Below are positions 1 through 11,525 of a DNA stretch of 64,000 bases, piece after piece. The notes beneath the pieces are model-generated. The model had not been told where the DNA came from. It did no database searches and saw nothing but the letters and a program-made list of their open reading frames with translations. The stretch is from Anarhynchus alexandrinus. Its lineage: Eukaryota > Chordata > Aves > Charadriiformes > Charadriidae. A program made the position numbers and the translations under genes. The first letter of the stretch is position 1; every line of letters begins with the position of its first letter. The DNA is taken from contig VUYV01000216.1 of the NCBI GenBank assembly GCA_008711295.1, forward strand, positions 1,359,802 to 1,423,801, read 5' to 3'.

Positions 1-154
1 TGGTGAATGACAAGTACACTAGAGACTCGAAAAACGTCAAAACAGAACGGCAGCAGCATCTTTTTTCCCTCACACCAAGCGGTGCACCCTCAGCAGCTGG
101 CCTGCTGAGCGGTCATCTGTAACCTAAAGCGTTGTGTTTCAGCAGATCCCTTAG

Positions 155-329
155 CCCACAATCTCAACAAGCACTGCCTTGTTGGAAAAAGCAATGAAAA
201 CCCATCTGATGTTTGCTGCGGCTGGACTGGGTAAGAAATATAACCAGCTATTAAGGAAGGTCGATGAGATGGAAACCCATGCAACCAGAACTGGGGCATG
301 CTGCAAAGAGCCTATAAAAGAACTGAAGC
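155..329 (+). pseudogene. Coding-like relic or cryptic exon, unrecognised
   Basis: An open stretch of about 58 codons runs from just after a TAG at 152-154 to a TGA near 329. After that stop the same frame stays open for about 28 more codons, to roughly 416. The translation is rich in Lys, Glu, Leu and Met and looks helical (for example EKAMKTHLMF, LLRKVDEMETH, MEQGMKAILGSVKLLEND), unlike the Phe/Ser/Tyr-rich noise of AT-rich intron frames. I do not recognise the family, and there is no plausible start. A different frame is bounded by an acceptor-like TTTCAG ending at 142 and a donor-like GG|GTAAGA near 231, which would make a short exon. It could be a decayed retrocopy, a noncoding exon or chance. 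Confidence 0.2.
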
Positions 330-1350
330 AGTGAGCAGCAATCCCAGGAAGCATGGAACAGGGGATGAAAGCCATTCTGGGTAGCGTTAAACTGCTGGAG
401 AACGATATCCAAGGGGGATAAGCATTAATGAATCTTTAGACGTGGAGAAGTCCAATCGAAAGCTAACTGAATACATGCTTCCCGCTGACAGCAATATCCT
501 ACATATCCTACCACCATGATGAAAACTCTTAGTGTGAGGCCTAAAGAAAGTTTTCTGCTCAAAGCATTAAAATCTTAAGTACAGCTGTTCAAGTCCCCAA
601 ACTGATAATAAGGTCTAACTGTACCAAAGGCACTCCCAGGAAACACTGGTGCTTTGTGCTGCTGAACTGGTGGTCCACCAGGCAGAACCACTATTCATCT
701 AGTTCTGAATATCTTTACTTCTTGCCTTTCAATGACACACATAAAAACACATATAAAGTATTACAAAATCAAACAACCTTACAATCTACCACTTTACATA
801 AAAGCTAGAGAACATCCTGGGGCAATTTGTATTTCTGGTGCACAAGAGTAAGGAAGAATGATACTGCAGAGGCCCACAACCCCTCCAGACATCATTCCAA
901 AACTGCTCAGTGGTCAAGTGTTCAAACAGCTCAGATCCAAGTGTAAGAACAAATGAAACTAATTCCAAAACTAATTCTTGTGCAAAGGGACAGGTCAAGA
1001 CAGATGCAACACTACTGTGTCCTATTGCCCTCACCCTTGTGCTAGTCTCACACAGGCAGATACAGTGTAAGCTGAGTGTTGATATCTACAATCCACTCAC
1101 ATGGACACCATGTAATTTTGTTACCCAGATATTTATAAGGTGATAAAATGCCTCCTTGTGTATACAGTCATCCAGAAATTGATTTACATATTTTTACAAA
1201 ATATGTCAGATGGCACATATAGGTACTTCCTGAGCAAGATGCCATGAAAGAATACAAAACAAAAAATCTCAGGAAATGTTATCAGTCAGATCATAGTAGT
1301 CTGAATTTTAAAATGACACTTCTCTTGTCATTATGAGACATAATGACATA
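330..1350. other. Unique sequence, no gene seen
   Basis: Ordinary AT-rich DNA with frequent stops in all frames. I see no repeat family and no RNA gene. The reading frames at 786-1143 overlap on both strands and carry no recognisable motif. Confidence 0.5.
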
Positions 1351-2012
1351 AGCTCAACGTGAGCCAGCAATGTGCCATCACAGTCCAGAAGGCCAACCGC
1401 ATCCTGGGCTGCATCAGAAGTGTGGCCAGCAGGTCAAAGGAGGGGATTGTTCCCTTCTACTCTACTCTTGTGAGACCCCACCTGGAGTACTGCATCCAGC
1501 TCTGGAGTCCCCAACATAAGAAGGACATGGACCTGCTGGAGCACATCCAGAGGAGGGCCACGAGGATGATCCGAGGGCTGGAGCACCTGTCCTATGAGGA
1601 GAGGCTGAAAGAGTTGGGGCTGTTCAGCCTGGAGAGGAGAAGGGTCCGGGGAGACCTTATTGCGGCCTTCCAATACCTAAAAGGGGCCTACAGGAGAGCT
1701 GGGGAAGGACTTTTTACTAGGGCATATAGTGATAGGATGAGGGGGAATGGCTTCAAACTGGAGGAGGGCAGGTTTAGATTAAACATTAGGAAGAAGTTTT
1801 TCACTTTGAGGGTGGTAAGGCACTGGAACAGGTTGCCCAGAGACATTGTTGAGGCCCCATCCCTGGAGGTGTTGAAGGGCAGGCTGGACGTGGCCTTGGG
1901 CAACCTGGTCTAGTGGGAGGTGGTCCTGCCTATGGCGGGGGGGTTGGAACTTGATGATCTTCAAGGTCCTTTCCAACCTAAACCATTCTATGATTCTATG
2001 ATGACTCTATGA
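1351..2012 (+). mobile_element. CR1 LINE, young 5'-truncated copy with 3' end
   Basis: This is the 3' part of a chicken-repeat-1 non-LTR retrotransposon. The frame at 1359-1913 (184 codons, uninterrupted to TAG) encodes the C-terminal end of ORF2, downstream of the reverse transcriptase catalytic core. Recognisable conserved blocks are [48 protein letters not shown] and [18 protein letters not shown]. The first codon is GTG inside the CR1 reading frame, not a real start: the element is truncated upstream, as most CR1 copies are. After the stop comes a short 3' UTR with the typical CCTTTCCAACCT block and terminal ATTCTATGATTCTATGATG repeats, the signature of CR1 target-primed insertion. It is clearly richer in GC than its flanks. 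The intact frame suggests a relatively recent insertion. It lacks the endonuclease and the RT core, so it cannot move by itself. Confidence 0.96.
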
Positions 2013-2602
2013 TTTCAAGTTTAGCACTCAATTTTCTGCAAGAAATCACTTATTATTTTTTTTTAAATATCTACAAAATTCAAATCAGTTGGTAAGAGAA
2101 GTCCCTATTTATTCAAGAGAGAATTCACTTCTTGTATGACTAGCATGAAGACCATTCACAATTACGCACGCTATCTTGTAAGCCTTCATGTTTCAGTTTA
2201 TAAACCAACTCTGTATTATCTGGGATTAGAAATAAAAGTGTGACAGGAAGAGGATCTTCGCTAATGATCCCCATTACAGAAAGCTGCCCTCTGAAAGACG
2301 TCAGAAAATATTAATCTGGAATGTCAATCCTATATTTTCACTTTGCTTCACAAAGGTATCGTTGCTTTCAAAGGCTGACTGGGTAAGGCAAGATATAGCA
2401 ACAACAGGGGTAACAGAAATACTTCTTATTTTCTGACAACCATCTGCATAGGGCTTTCCATTCAAGTATTATAATATTTCGATTTCAGATATCTTTGCAT
2501 AAAATATTTTACTGACGATGTGAAATACCACTTCAGAATTTTGGGGGCAACAATAGCTTCCCCCACGCACTTTTTACCTTTTCTTTAAAACCATTTCTGA
2601 TT

Positions 2603-2622
2603 TTGTTTGTTTGTTTGTTTTT
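2603..2622. repeat. (GTTT)n microsatellite
   Basis: About four tandem GTTT units running into a T run. Confidence 0.8.
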
Positions 2623-4635
2623 GGTCCCACATTGGAATGAAAACTAAACCTTTATGATGTTCAGAAATCAGAACCACAATCTCTTTTCTCTGTTTCTACT
2701 GAATGCCAGAGTCCTTTGGTTCAGGGCTTCCCTCTCCCACTTTTTGTCACGTATATAAGGGGTCAGAAACCAGCAAAGAGGAAACTAAAGGACACAGAGA
2801 CTAAACAATTCTCCAGATATCACTGGGAAAGTCAACTGTGTAGCCAGAAGAAAGAATGGATTTCTTTAATAATGCTATGTTGCTTTAATCATTAACCAGT
2901 GATGTCCATCCCAAGACCCACACAAAGCAAAAAATTAGACAACCAAATCGAGATGTGATATTGTCCATATTTCCATGAAAAAGCACTAAATAACACCTGT
3001 AAAGTGTAAAGCCAAACAAACTGCAACTGTTTTCATGCAGGGATATGTAAAGTTCAATTTATCACTACCTAACATCTGTTTCTAACCAAAAAATTAGACT
3101 TCATAAAATGTTTACTTTCATAAGTAACTTAAAGCAGAAGAAATGAGCAAAGTAATGTTAATAACAGTGTAGTTTTAACTAATATAACATGCTAAAGGGT
3201 ACTAAAGGGAACAAATTACAATAAAACTTTCATGTAATTTTACCCCCTGGATAGGAAAAACAATGGTCTTTTCTACTTAATGTTTTCTTTTGGAAGAAAA
3301 ATTGTGTAATCCAAGCATAGCTTTTTTTGCCTATGTATACTTAATTTCAACTTCTGTCTAAAGAAAATAGAGGTTTATTTAGGCTGCAGCCTAGTTTTTC
3401 CAGTTTGTTTATACTTTTCTCTATTGAAAATTTTATTTGAAAAACATTTAGGTTGTAACTATACAACAAATCCATGACTCCAACTAGGAATTTCCTGGGG
3501 CAGAAACCAACAAAGCTTTACTGACAGCCCCTGACATGGAGCATTCTGGTATATACCAGTATTTCTACTTTATGCCATTTTTCTTGTCATTTTGTCCAAA
3601 ATCCATGAAATCAGAGAGGAGCTCATTTGAAACTAGAATTCAAAGGAAAAATTGCAAATTAGCTCCTGGCTGTCAAAATGCTACACTCTTTAAAATTGAA
3701 GTAAACAGTTTCAGGGGAAAAAAAAAATAAAAATCATAAGAAAGTCTGCCAATTTACTTTTTTATTTGTTCCCCCTCTTCAGTCATTTATATACAGTTCT
3801 GCTTGTTGTCTTCCTTTCCAGCAAGGACAGATTGTCCTATTAAAAAGGACACTTCCTCCTACACTACCAACAGGAAGATAATAATATTGTGTGGACTCGT
3901 TTTGAAAGGAAGGTGGCTTTTTTAGAAGCTCAAAATAAACCAAAGAACCAAGGAAATGAAATTAGGTTCCATTCAGCTTTTCTTTGCTTTTTCTTTTTTA
4001 ATTAAATTCCTACCTTTTTTTGTTTTGTTTTTAGATTTTTCACTGCAAGCTGCAGTTTAAAGTTAAAGGAAAACCAAGAAGATTTCTATAACATCAAGAG
4101 AGGGTCAAATAAAGGACACTGTGTACCTTTCCAGAGGCACCTGTGCTCAGCAGCCTGAACACAAAATGAGCCAACATCACTTGGCAAATGGTTTCTTTTC
4201 TGGCTTTAGCAGAGATCCCTTGGCTTTTGCTGCTGCCCTAGCTGTTGTGAATCAGCAATAATGCCATACTCCTTTTTCTACTAGTTTTGGCTGTTTATCT
4301 TTTCTTCCTTCACAGTGAATTGAAACAAAGGACACAATCTCTTATCGTGTGTTTGATGCACATGATGCAGCACTATGGAAAAGATTAGACAATTCTAAGC
4401 AAAGTGGTTACCTTTTCAAAGGGTTTTTCTAACAGAAACAGATTCTTTTTTTGTAAAAGCTAGGAGTTTGTCAAAGTCCTAATCTCATAGCCATCTGAAC
4501 CAAATCAAAGAAAACATAATGAGATTTATTTTCCTCAGATAAAACCACCTATGCCCTTCTAAAAATACTTAAAATAGCAGAAAACAACTGTTCCACTGTA
4601 TTATCATGTCCCTGCCGACTGGGTTAATCTTTGCA

Positions 4636-4665
4636 CACTAGGATACACTAGCATACGCTAGCATA
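4636..4665. repeat. 10-bp tandem repeat, three units
   Basis: Three adjacent decamers, CACTAGGATA, CACTAGCATA and CGCTAGCATA, differ by one or two bases each. A small slippage-type repeat with no known function. Confidence 0.8.
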
Positions 4666-5097
4666 CAAATCCTTCCCTGTTTCCCTCTTAGTATAAGCTA
4701 ATGAAACTTAAACTGAGTCATCCAACAAACTGCAGGCCAGCACAGCAGCTGGCTATCCTTACACAACTGTTTCAATTTGGCACATCATACTTGGAGTAGG
4801 CAATATAGACTGTCTGCATTAATAATGCAACACAATCTTGCAATGGCTGAACCGGGTTTTTTCCTCCTCATTGTTTTTTAGCATCTCAAAATATCTTGCT
4901 TGTTTAGATGTCTCTGGTGCTTAAACTTCACTCAAGGATTTTTTGTAGGACACCATCACAATGTACCTCCAAAACAGTTGAAGTATATAGCTTCTTTTTT
5001 TTAATGATGATTTCTTTCCCTCCAGAGAAGGCTAAATTATCTACCCTGCAATTCCTTATATTGATGCTGCAGCTCTAACTCTTACCCTTCCTGATTT

Positions 5098-5485
5098 CAT
5101 AGAATCACAGTGCAAATGCTGTTGTCATTGCCTTCACGGGGGGTCAAAGGCGTTCCCCTGCCTGAAGGATCCCCTGCACACTGCTGGCAGGGAGCTGACC
5201 ACAGGGGAAAGCAGTTTCTTCCATCCTTCTCTGTGTTTGTGCATGGCCTGAGAAGCAGGCGGAGGATCACCACGGGCTGTGCTTGGCTACTTAGTCACAT
5301 CCTTTAAAGATGGCTGGGAAGTTACCTCAACAACGTCCCCACCTTGTAGAGACAATGCAGAACGTTGCCACCGAGAGCGCCGAGGTGGGAATCGCTGTCC
5401 CAGGTGCTGATGTCCATCGGGCAGGTACAGATCGGGAGACGAAACCGCAGAGTACGTGAAGTTTCCTCCATTCACGCTCGCGTGA
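5098..5485. other. CpG-dense, GC-rich patch of unknown nature
   Basis: This stretch stands out from its AT-rich surroundings. I count 14 CpG dinucleotides between about 5333 and 5484, while neighbouring kilobases have almost none. On the minus strand a 62-codon frame (5287-5475) covers the densest part, and a donor-like GAG|GTAACT lies near its end on that strand. The plus strand has a 65-codon frame at 5110-5307. Neither translation matches a family I know. The left edge reads TCATAGAATCACAG, reminiscent of an inverted CR1 3' end, but the CR1 body does not follow. Possibilities are a small CpG island, an exon, or part of an unrecognised repeat that has kept its CpGs. Confidence 0.4.
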
Positions 5486-6572
5486 TGAAGTAACTCTCAC
5501 TTTATCTACATAAACTCACAAGCACTGCAACTGAGCTCTTAAAAAAACAAGCAGAAAGTGAGGTCTCCAGATATAAGAAAATGATCAGATTCCACCCCAG
5601 CTGTCAGGCGATTACTGAAAGGGGGAATTTTTTTAAAGCAGCTGCAAGCCTAAGCAGGATTTACTTGGTAATACAAATGTATCAGAGCTTATTGAGAAAA
5701 CTGAAGGTAAGTACTGTCTGCTAAGAATATTATCACCTCCACAATATGCCAGCATTACTTGCTATCCACAGACCAACAGTTTCTTTCCTCTTCTCAGCAG
5801 TCGTTTTTTAAAATTCTGAACCAAGGTTAACACATGCATTTTTTCATCCAAATATGAGGATGAAGTTTACTAAATAACTGCACACCGAGATCTTGAATTA
5901 GGACATGCTTCTGGGAGGCAAGACCTCCTGGTTATTATTTCTTCACCATTTGTAACAGGCGCTTCTATGCTGTGTATTTTCAAGTTAGAATATGAAACCC
6001 TATCAATATTTCTGGGTCTTTAAATTGATCTATAAGATTTTAAATTAGTGCCACCATTGCTTTCAGTAAAAGCTGAATTTCACTCCCTCCCAGTCATATA
6101 CAGGAGTATCTCAGCTATTACAGAAGTTCTCTTTATTTTTTTTTCTTTTTTAAAACTTTTCATTAACCTACTTTATCATGAAACAGAAGTCATTGACAGA
6201 CCAAAGATCATCTGTAATAGAGTTATTTCAACCAGGACTGTAAGAACCCCTCATGATAGACTGCCAAAGGCAGCAAACCACCCAGCGATCAAGAACCGCA
6301 ACATGACCTACAAGCAGAAAGGTCATTGTTTTGAGCTATCCTCTCCCCGTATAAAACCTCATCTCTCAGTTCCCAGCTAGATGCCTGCTTTTCTACCCTG
6401 GTCAGGTTCCTTCTGTTATAAAATTCCATTGAAGTGAGTCAGCTTCCATCATTCTCAAGGCATAATCCAGACAGCCCCCTCCTGTTCTGGCACTGAGACC
6501 TATGGAAATCCATTTTCTCTGTGTACATTTCCCTGACTGAGAACCCAAGAAAGAAAGTTTAGCAAAAGTTCA
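5486..6572. other. Unique sequence, no gene seen
   Basis: AT-rich. A 110-codon frame at 6048-6380 has biased, hydrophobic-then-basic composition and no motif; I treat it as chance. Confidence 0.5.
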
Positions 6573-6702
6573 AAATCATAGAATCATAGAATGGTTAAAG
6601 TTAGAAGGGACCTTAAAGATCATTGAATTCCACTCCCCCTGCCCTGGGCAGGGACACCTTCCACTAGACCATGTTGCGCAAAGCCCCATCCAACCTGCCC
6701 TT
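6573..6702 (-). mobile_element. CR1 LINE 3'-end fragment
   Basis: Read on the minus strand, this is the last ~130 bp of an avian CR1. The plus strand begins with the inverted terminal octamers (TCATAGAATCATAGAATGG), followed by the block AAGGGACCTTAAAGATCATTG and the CCCTGGGCAGGGACACCTTC segment. The element ends abruptly near 6702, so it is extremely 5'-truncated. Similarity to the usual consensus looks high, but no coding part remains. Confidence 0.93.
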
Positions 6703-9700
6703 GTTATTACTTTGTGGGCTGTGTCATAATTGCTTGAAAGAAAACTCATGACATATTCTACCACTTCAAATTTACTATTACATATTTTTTTTCAGTCTAA
6801 ATGATTAAATTCTGCACTCAAATATATAAAAGCTTCTTCATAGACATTTTCCAGATAAAAATAAATTCATGAGGAAAATAGCATTGCCCACCTTTTCCTC
6901 TTGCACTCAATTTCACTTTTGTAGAAGATTCTGAAGTAAGAAGTCACCAGAAATATTTTTTTCATTCACAGTGAGACACAGTAATAGAGTGGAAAACCAG
7001 AAAACTAAAAAAAGATCAACATCTGCATCCAATGTTCTCTGCTCCAACTGAACAAATCATTTGGTGTTGTCTCTGATACTTTGTGTAGAATCCAAATTAG
7101 ACAACTCTGTTTATTGACCACTTGACTATTTGAATGAAGCCAGAGAACAATTGCAAGCTGTAACACTCATCTTCCTGCATGTGTGGATTAATCAGCACCA
7201 AAATATCTGAATCACTTTTACCATTGTGTTTGCTTACTGAATTTATCTACTGGAAATACCTTTTTCCTCCATTATATACTTCATTCATTGCAAATCAAGA
7301 ATACTCATGTGTTTTATCCTGAAGTTATCACAATTTACACAAGTAAAACAACAGCAGAATTTAGGTGTCTAACTAATGGGTTTACTACTGCATTTGAATG
7401 TTACTGCAGGCTTGATGGTGAAGTGTCTTCCTAATGAAAATTATGACTTATGCTTTGCACAGAGCATAAAGGAAATATCTTTCACATGCAGATGCCGACA
7501 CTTCCTCAGGTCCGTCTCCAGTATGAATTCAGTCTGCTCTTTGTAGCTGCTGGACAGCCAGAGACCATCAGCAGTGTCCGTTTACTGTGGCAGCAGCTTA
7601 CTCAGCATAATAATGGATAGTTTGAAAGGCCTTCAAATATGCTTTGTGTGACAATTTTATTAGCTTTATGCATAAAGCATCAGAAATTTAATTACTGGTC
7701 TGGAAAAATAGAAATACAAATTACAAAACTCAAGCTGGTTATGTATCCAAGCAGCTAGAATAAGCTGCTGGTTTCACTAAACATGTACTAACATTGCTTC
7801 ATTTTTAGAAACTTTTGATGTCTTATTTTCCAGAGTTTTCATTATTTTTTGAATTGAGATGGCAGATACTCGCCGTTGCTATCTACTATTTCAGATTGAA
7901 TATCTCACATTACAAGTACTCATCTGAAACAAATTGAAATAAGACCTCTGGGCTGCTGAACTGTCTTGAGGACCACAAAATAGTGAGATGCACATCACAT
8001 CAAGCTATTCAGTAAGTCAGATCTTAAGTAAATAAAAGCAAATACAGTAGTCGTAGCAGAAATAGTAGTAAGAGATTAAGTAGATGGCTCTTAAACAGAC
8101 TGCTATTTTTCTACCTACATAAAATCTTGCATAATCTCTTCAGAACATCTTCAGAATGTTTTGAAAGATTCGACTTTTTAAAAGGTTGCCAAATCAATAA
8201 TAAATACATGCATGCACACGTACATATATATAGGCATTTAATATATACAGTTTTAGAACATTGCTTGGATCTGTAAAGCCTGCTTAGTGTGAAATTGATT
8301 CAGATTGCTTATACAATGTGGAATAAAACTTTCCAGCTTTCTAATGAGAGCAAAAACTAGCCAAGAAAACAACGTATTTCCATCTCCTGTCCACCAAACT
8401 GAAGGTAGGAGGTAATTCTTTCAATTCAGATATTTTCAATCAGATTTGTTTCTTTCATTTAAGAGAAAGCAAGTATCATGCACACCTGGAAACTTAGAGC
8501 TTCCAGTTTTACGCATGATTCTTCTTGGTATGCATTACAAAGAAGTACTGGCATGATTTTAGCCAACCCATCCATTTTGTGGGACTCTTGCCACCTACCA
8601 CCTGTAATTTACATAACAGAGCATGTAATTTGAGATGTGCACTTGCTCCTCCCCACATTCATTTTCAGTATGGTACAGTTCACCTGTTAAGTAATAGCAA
8701 TTAATCACTTTGACAAATAGCACAATAAAACTGCTCACTGTGTCTTGCGATGGGAGCCAAATCAAACCAAAAGAAAAGGTCTTGCACTTATGTTTTGGAC
8801 TAGACACAGACCCGTGTAATACCATCACAAATTCAATTACTTCGCACTGTGATTATTAACGACAGAACGATGTAATGACTCTGAGTGAAGATAAAATTCC
8901 TCTGGTTAAGTGAGTCCTTGATGCTGAAATTTCTTTACCAAATTAAAGCACTTTTTCCCCAGGCATTTGGGAGTCTCATTAAAAGCCCATTTAAGCCAGT
9001 GAGAATCTTCCCATTGACAGACTCAAGTTTGAATTAGGTCCTCACTGCATTAAAATTGAAACATGTGGGGATCAATTTTTAGGAAAAACAATTTCCTGAT
9101 ACTGGCTTGGAAGTATTTCTGTACCTGCTCATGCATCCAGCACAGATTTGTGTGTTCATATGAAGCAACTACACACAAATGCATAGAAAGAAGTCTCACT
9201 ACATAGATTCATGTAATAATCCAGTCTGCAGATATAAATTGTGACAGCAGATAATTTTAAATAGGCCTCAGAGTTCTTTCAAAGCCTCTTAGCTCTCATA
9301 GGTATGCCCTGAAGCATATGCCTTATTCCTCCCTCCCTCTTATTACTAAGAATCACAGGAATTTTGCACTTAAATTCCCCACCCATAGCTATATAACGTT
9401 ATCCCCAAAGACCCTACAGCTACATTAAGAAGATGGTTGCCTAAATCCAACCTAATTCCCACTGTGGTGCCCTAATTCCAAAATTACTTCTCAAATTCCC
9501 CTGTCACTGATTATCTAAGCCTGTACAATCCCTAGACATCTTTGGTTTTGACTTTAAAACTTTTCAGGTGCCAGAGGAATTGTGGCTTCCCCAATGAATA
9601 TTTCTCATTCCCAGGAGGCTGGACAGATCGCAGACACCTCCTCGTCCTGAAACTGCTCAACTCTTTCATAAAAACATATATATATATGTGTGCATGTGTG

Positions 9701-10104
9701 TATCTATTGTATGTATAAATATTTTTTATATATACATATAAAAAATAAAATTGAGTTTTAAGACAGTAAGAGCAAGACTGAATAGGACTATGCAGCCTAA
9801 ATTAAACTTCAGTCTGGAGACTCCTCAATTCCAGTCCCTCCTCTAACAGTTGCTATATATTATTACACAACATGGGACAAAAAATCACTCAGATTTCAGA
9901 ACAGGAATAAAAGTCTTTTTATCCCAAGCCTCAATGGTTACAGATGCTGGTTACCCAGTACGTTGTAGACATTGTTCTTCTTCAGCCTACTAAACTTTGA
10001 ATTACATTGAATATAAGGGAGCAGCTTCAAACCAAAAGTCTGAGTCACTCCCATTCCTACCCCCATCCCAGTACCCTACTGGAAATTATGCACAGGCTTT
10101 AACA
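6703..10104. other. Unique AT-rich sequence, no gene seen
   Basis: No supported gene, and no repeat family recognised apart from simple AT-rich sequence. TATA-rich stretches occur near 8215-8250 and at 9674-9750. Confidence 0.5.
9674..9750. repeat. TA/TG-rich microsatellite
   Basis: Alternating TA runs with interspersed TG and ATGTAT units, then an A-rich tail. Low-complexity sequence, likely length-variable. Confidence 0.8.
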
Positions 10105-10512
10105 AGAGAGGATCAACCACTGAAACAAATTACCAGAGGAAGTGATGCCAAAATGACAAATTCAGATAAAGACCTGATACTTTCCAGAAGACAATCTTTA
10201 GCAGAAAAGCAATCGATTTTAGAAACACTTAAGGTGGCTGCATGAAAAATATAACTGTCTCCCTGAAAGAACTCAAATTGACCCACAGAGCCTCAGGGGT
10301 CCCTTTTACTCTTAAGCTCTATGAACTTTAGCATGTAGCATGTGCACTTAGCTAGATGCAGTCAAATCCATGTTGTTTCTAAGACCACTTTCTCTCTTTA
10401 TTGCAAAACTGTTTCAGAAGTCCAAATTACTGCATGAGTTTTTCTGGACTGTATCGTGCAGATAATCAAACCAGATGATCTCATAGGTCCCATTTGGTTT
10501 AAAATTTCATGC
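10105..10512 (+). mobile_element. Old CR1/L3-type LINE 3' end, internally interrupted
   Basis: Two parts match the 3' end of the ancient CR1 subfamily seen in reptiles and birds. The left part (about 10105-10255) keeps the pattern of the ORF2 terminus: CAAATTACCAGAGGAAGTG and CTTTCCAGAAGACAATCTTT correspond to the WNxLPRE and RLDxFLEDM regions. The right part (about 10410-10512) follows the 3' UTR: TGCATGAGTTTTTCTGGACT, then CCAGATGATCTCATAGGTCC and a decayed AAAATTTCATG in place of AAAATCTATGA. Between them lie about 150 bp that I cannot align. The 82-codon frame at 9997-10245 overlaps this element and is therefore mostly LINE-derived, not a host gene. Divergence is far higher than in the CR1 at 1351. 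Confidence 0.7.
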
Positions 10513-10872
10513 ACTGACTCTTACTTTTATCTGCCAAATACATTTTTATATTCTGAGCAATTATCTAAAGAAAGATGAAAGCTGAACATTTGTAATCTAA
10601 GTGTTTCGTTACAAATGGCACAGCCAACTTCCCGCTTCCACGCGTGACATTACAAATGGAAATATCAACTGATCAGAGAAAGGCATCTGAGAAAAGTGAC
10701 ACATTTTCAATATTCTGAGATTATTTTCAGAAGTACATTCAATCTGGAGGTGCCTTTGGTTTAGCTGTATATCTCCTTGCAATGGCATATGAACAGCTAA
10801 AACCTCTTGCCTCAAGATGACAATATGCTCTTGCTTTCCCAGATGTAAAATCACTATTTGACTGAAGCTAGT
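10513..10872. other. Unique sequence, no gene seen
   Basis: Nothing recognised. A 108-codon minus-strand frame spans 10609-10935 and runs into the LTR; it has no motif and I read it as chance. Confidence 0.5.
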
Positions 10873-10877
10873 AGACT
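10873..10877. repeat. Left target-site duplication AGACT
   Basis: Identical to 11526-11530 on the other side of the LTR. Five base pairs is the usual size for ERVL-type integrations. Confidence 0.85.
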
Positions 10878-11118
10878 TGTCCTGGTTTGAGTGACACAGG
10901 ACTAATTTCTCTTCTAATGCTTGGGAAAACTGCACTTTTAGAAGACTCTGGTGTCTGAATTAGTGAAAATATTTACTTTTTAGTCAACTGTGGTATGTGG
11001 GTTTCAAGGTCTCAGTGTTTTCGAGTTAGCCAGGTGCAGCAATGAGGAGGAGCAAGACCTGGGCACATGACCCAAGCTGGCCAACAAGATAATTTCATAC
11101 CATGAACATTACATTCAA

Positions 11119-11126
11119 TATAAATA
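11119..11126 (+). promoter_or_regulatory. LTR TATA box
   Basis: TATAAATA, about 240 bp into the LTR and about 260 bp before the polyadenylation signal, as expected for the U3 core promoter. Whether it is still active cannot be told from sequence. Confidence 0.6.
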
Positions 11127-11388
11127 AGAAAGTTTGCTGAGAGGTTCTTTCTCTTCCTTGGTAGCTGTGATCCTGAGAACCTCTTGCCCTCGTGCCGGAC
11201 CCCTGAGCCCTTCCCTTCCTCCTGAAGCTGTAGCGCTCGCAGTGTCCCACATTTGCTGTCCACTGCTGGGAGTGCACAGCTTCCTACTGATAGAATAGGC
11301 TGAGTATAATCCTTGTATATTTTATATATGTATCAGGATCAATACTGGTTTTTTAGTATTATTACTATTAATTATTTAGTGTTATTCT

Positions 11389-11394
11389 ATTAAA
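11389..11394 (+). terminator. LTR polyadenylation signal ATTAAA
   Basis: ATTAAA followed by a T-rich stretch and the TTTCAACCCTCAGG segment, where this LTR family normally has its R/U5 boundary. An AATAAA at 11493-11498 is a second candidate but sits very close to the LTR end. Confidence 0.55.
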
Positions 11395-11525
11395 TCTGTT
11401 TATATTTCAACCCTCAGGTTTCCTTGTTTTTCCCAATTCCACTTCCTGGCTGAGGAGGGGTAATCAGGTGATAGAATAATTGTCTAAATGACAATAAATT
11501 GTAGTGGGTTTCTCAAACCATAACA

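Larger units (their letters stand above)
2013..5097. other. Unique AT-rich sequence, no gene seen
   Basis: No coding frame or repeat family recognised. Minor features are a GTTT microsatellite at 2603-2622, a lone TATATAAG at 2752-2759, and a 10-bp tandem triplet at 4636-4665. Several short A or T runs occur. Confidence 0.5.
10878..11525 (+). mobile_element. ERVL-like solo LTR (648 bp)
   Basis: The element starts TGTCCTGGTTTGAG and ends CTCAAACCATAACA. The reverse complement of the end agrees with the start at 12 of 14 positions, a good imperfect terminal inverted repeat with the canonical TG...CA. Both sides carry AGACT. The start and the block with CCCAAGCTGGCC and TTTCATACCATGAAC match the LTR family I know to be abundant in bird genomes. 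Internal signals run in the expected order for plus orientation: a TATA box (TATAAATA, 11119-11126), a polyadenylation signal ATTAAA (11389-11394) and a further AATAAA (11493-11498). No primer-binding site, gag-pol or second LTR is present, so the internal region was probably lost by LTR-LTR recombination. Assignment to ERVL rather than another class rests on remembered family resemblance and the 5-bp duplication. Confidence 0.9.

Noticed and set aside
1434..1976. Minus-strand frames inside the CR1 copy
   Set aside because: Antisense shadows of the CR1 ORF2 frame.
9997..10245. 82-codon hydrophilic frame that looks protein-like
   Set aside because: Its second half coincides with an old CR1 ORF2 terminus, and its first codon is TTG; it is LINE-derived.
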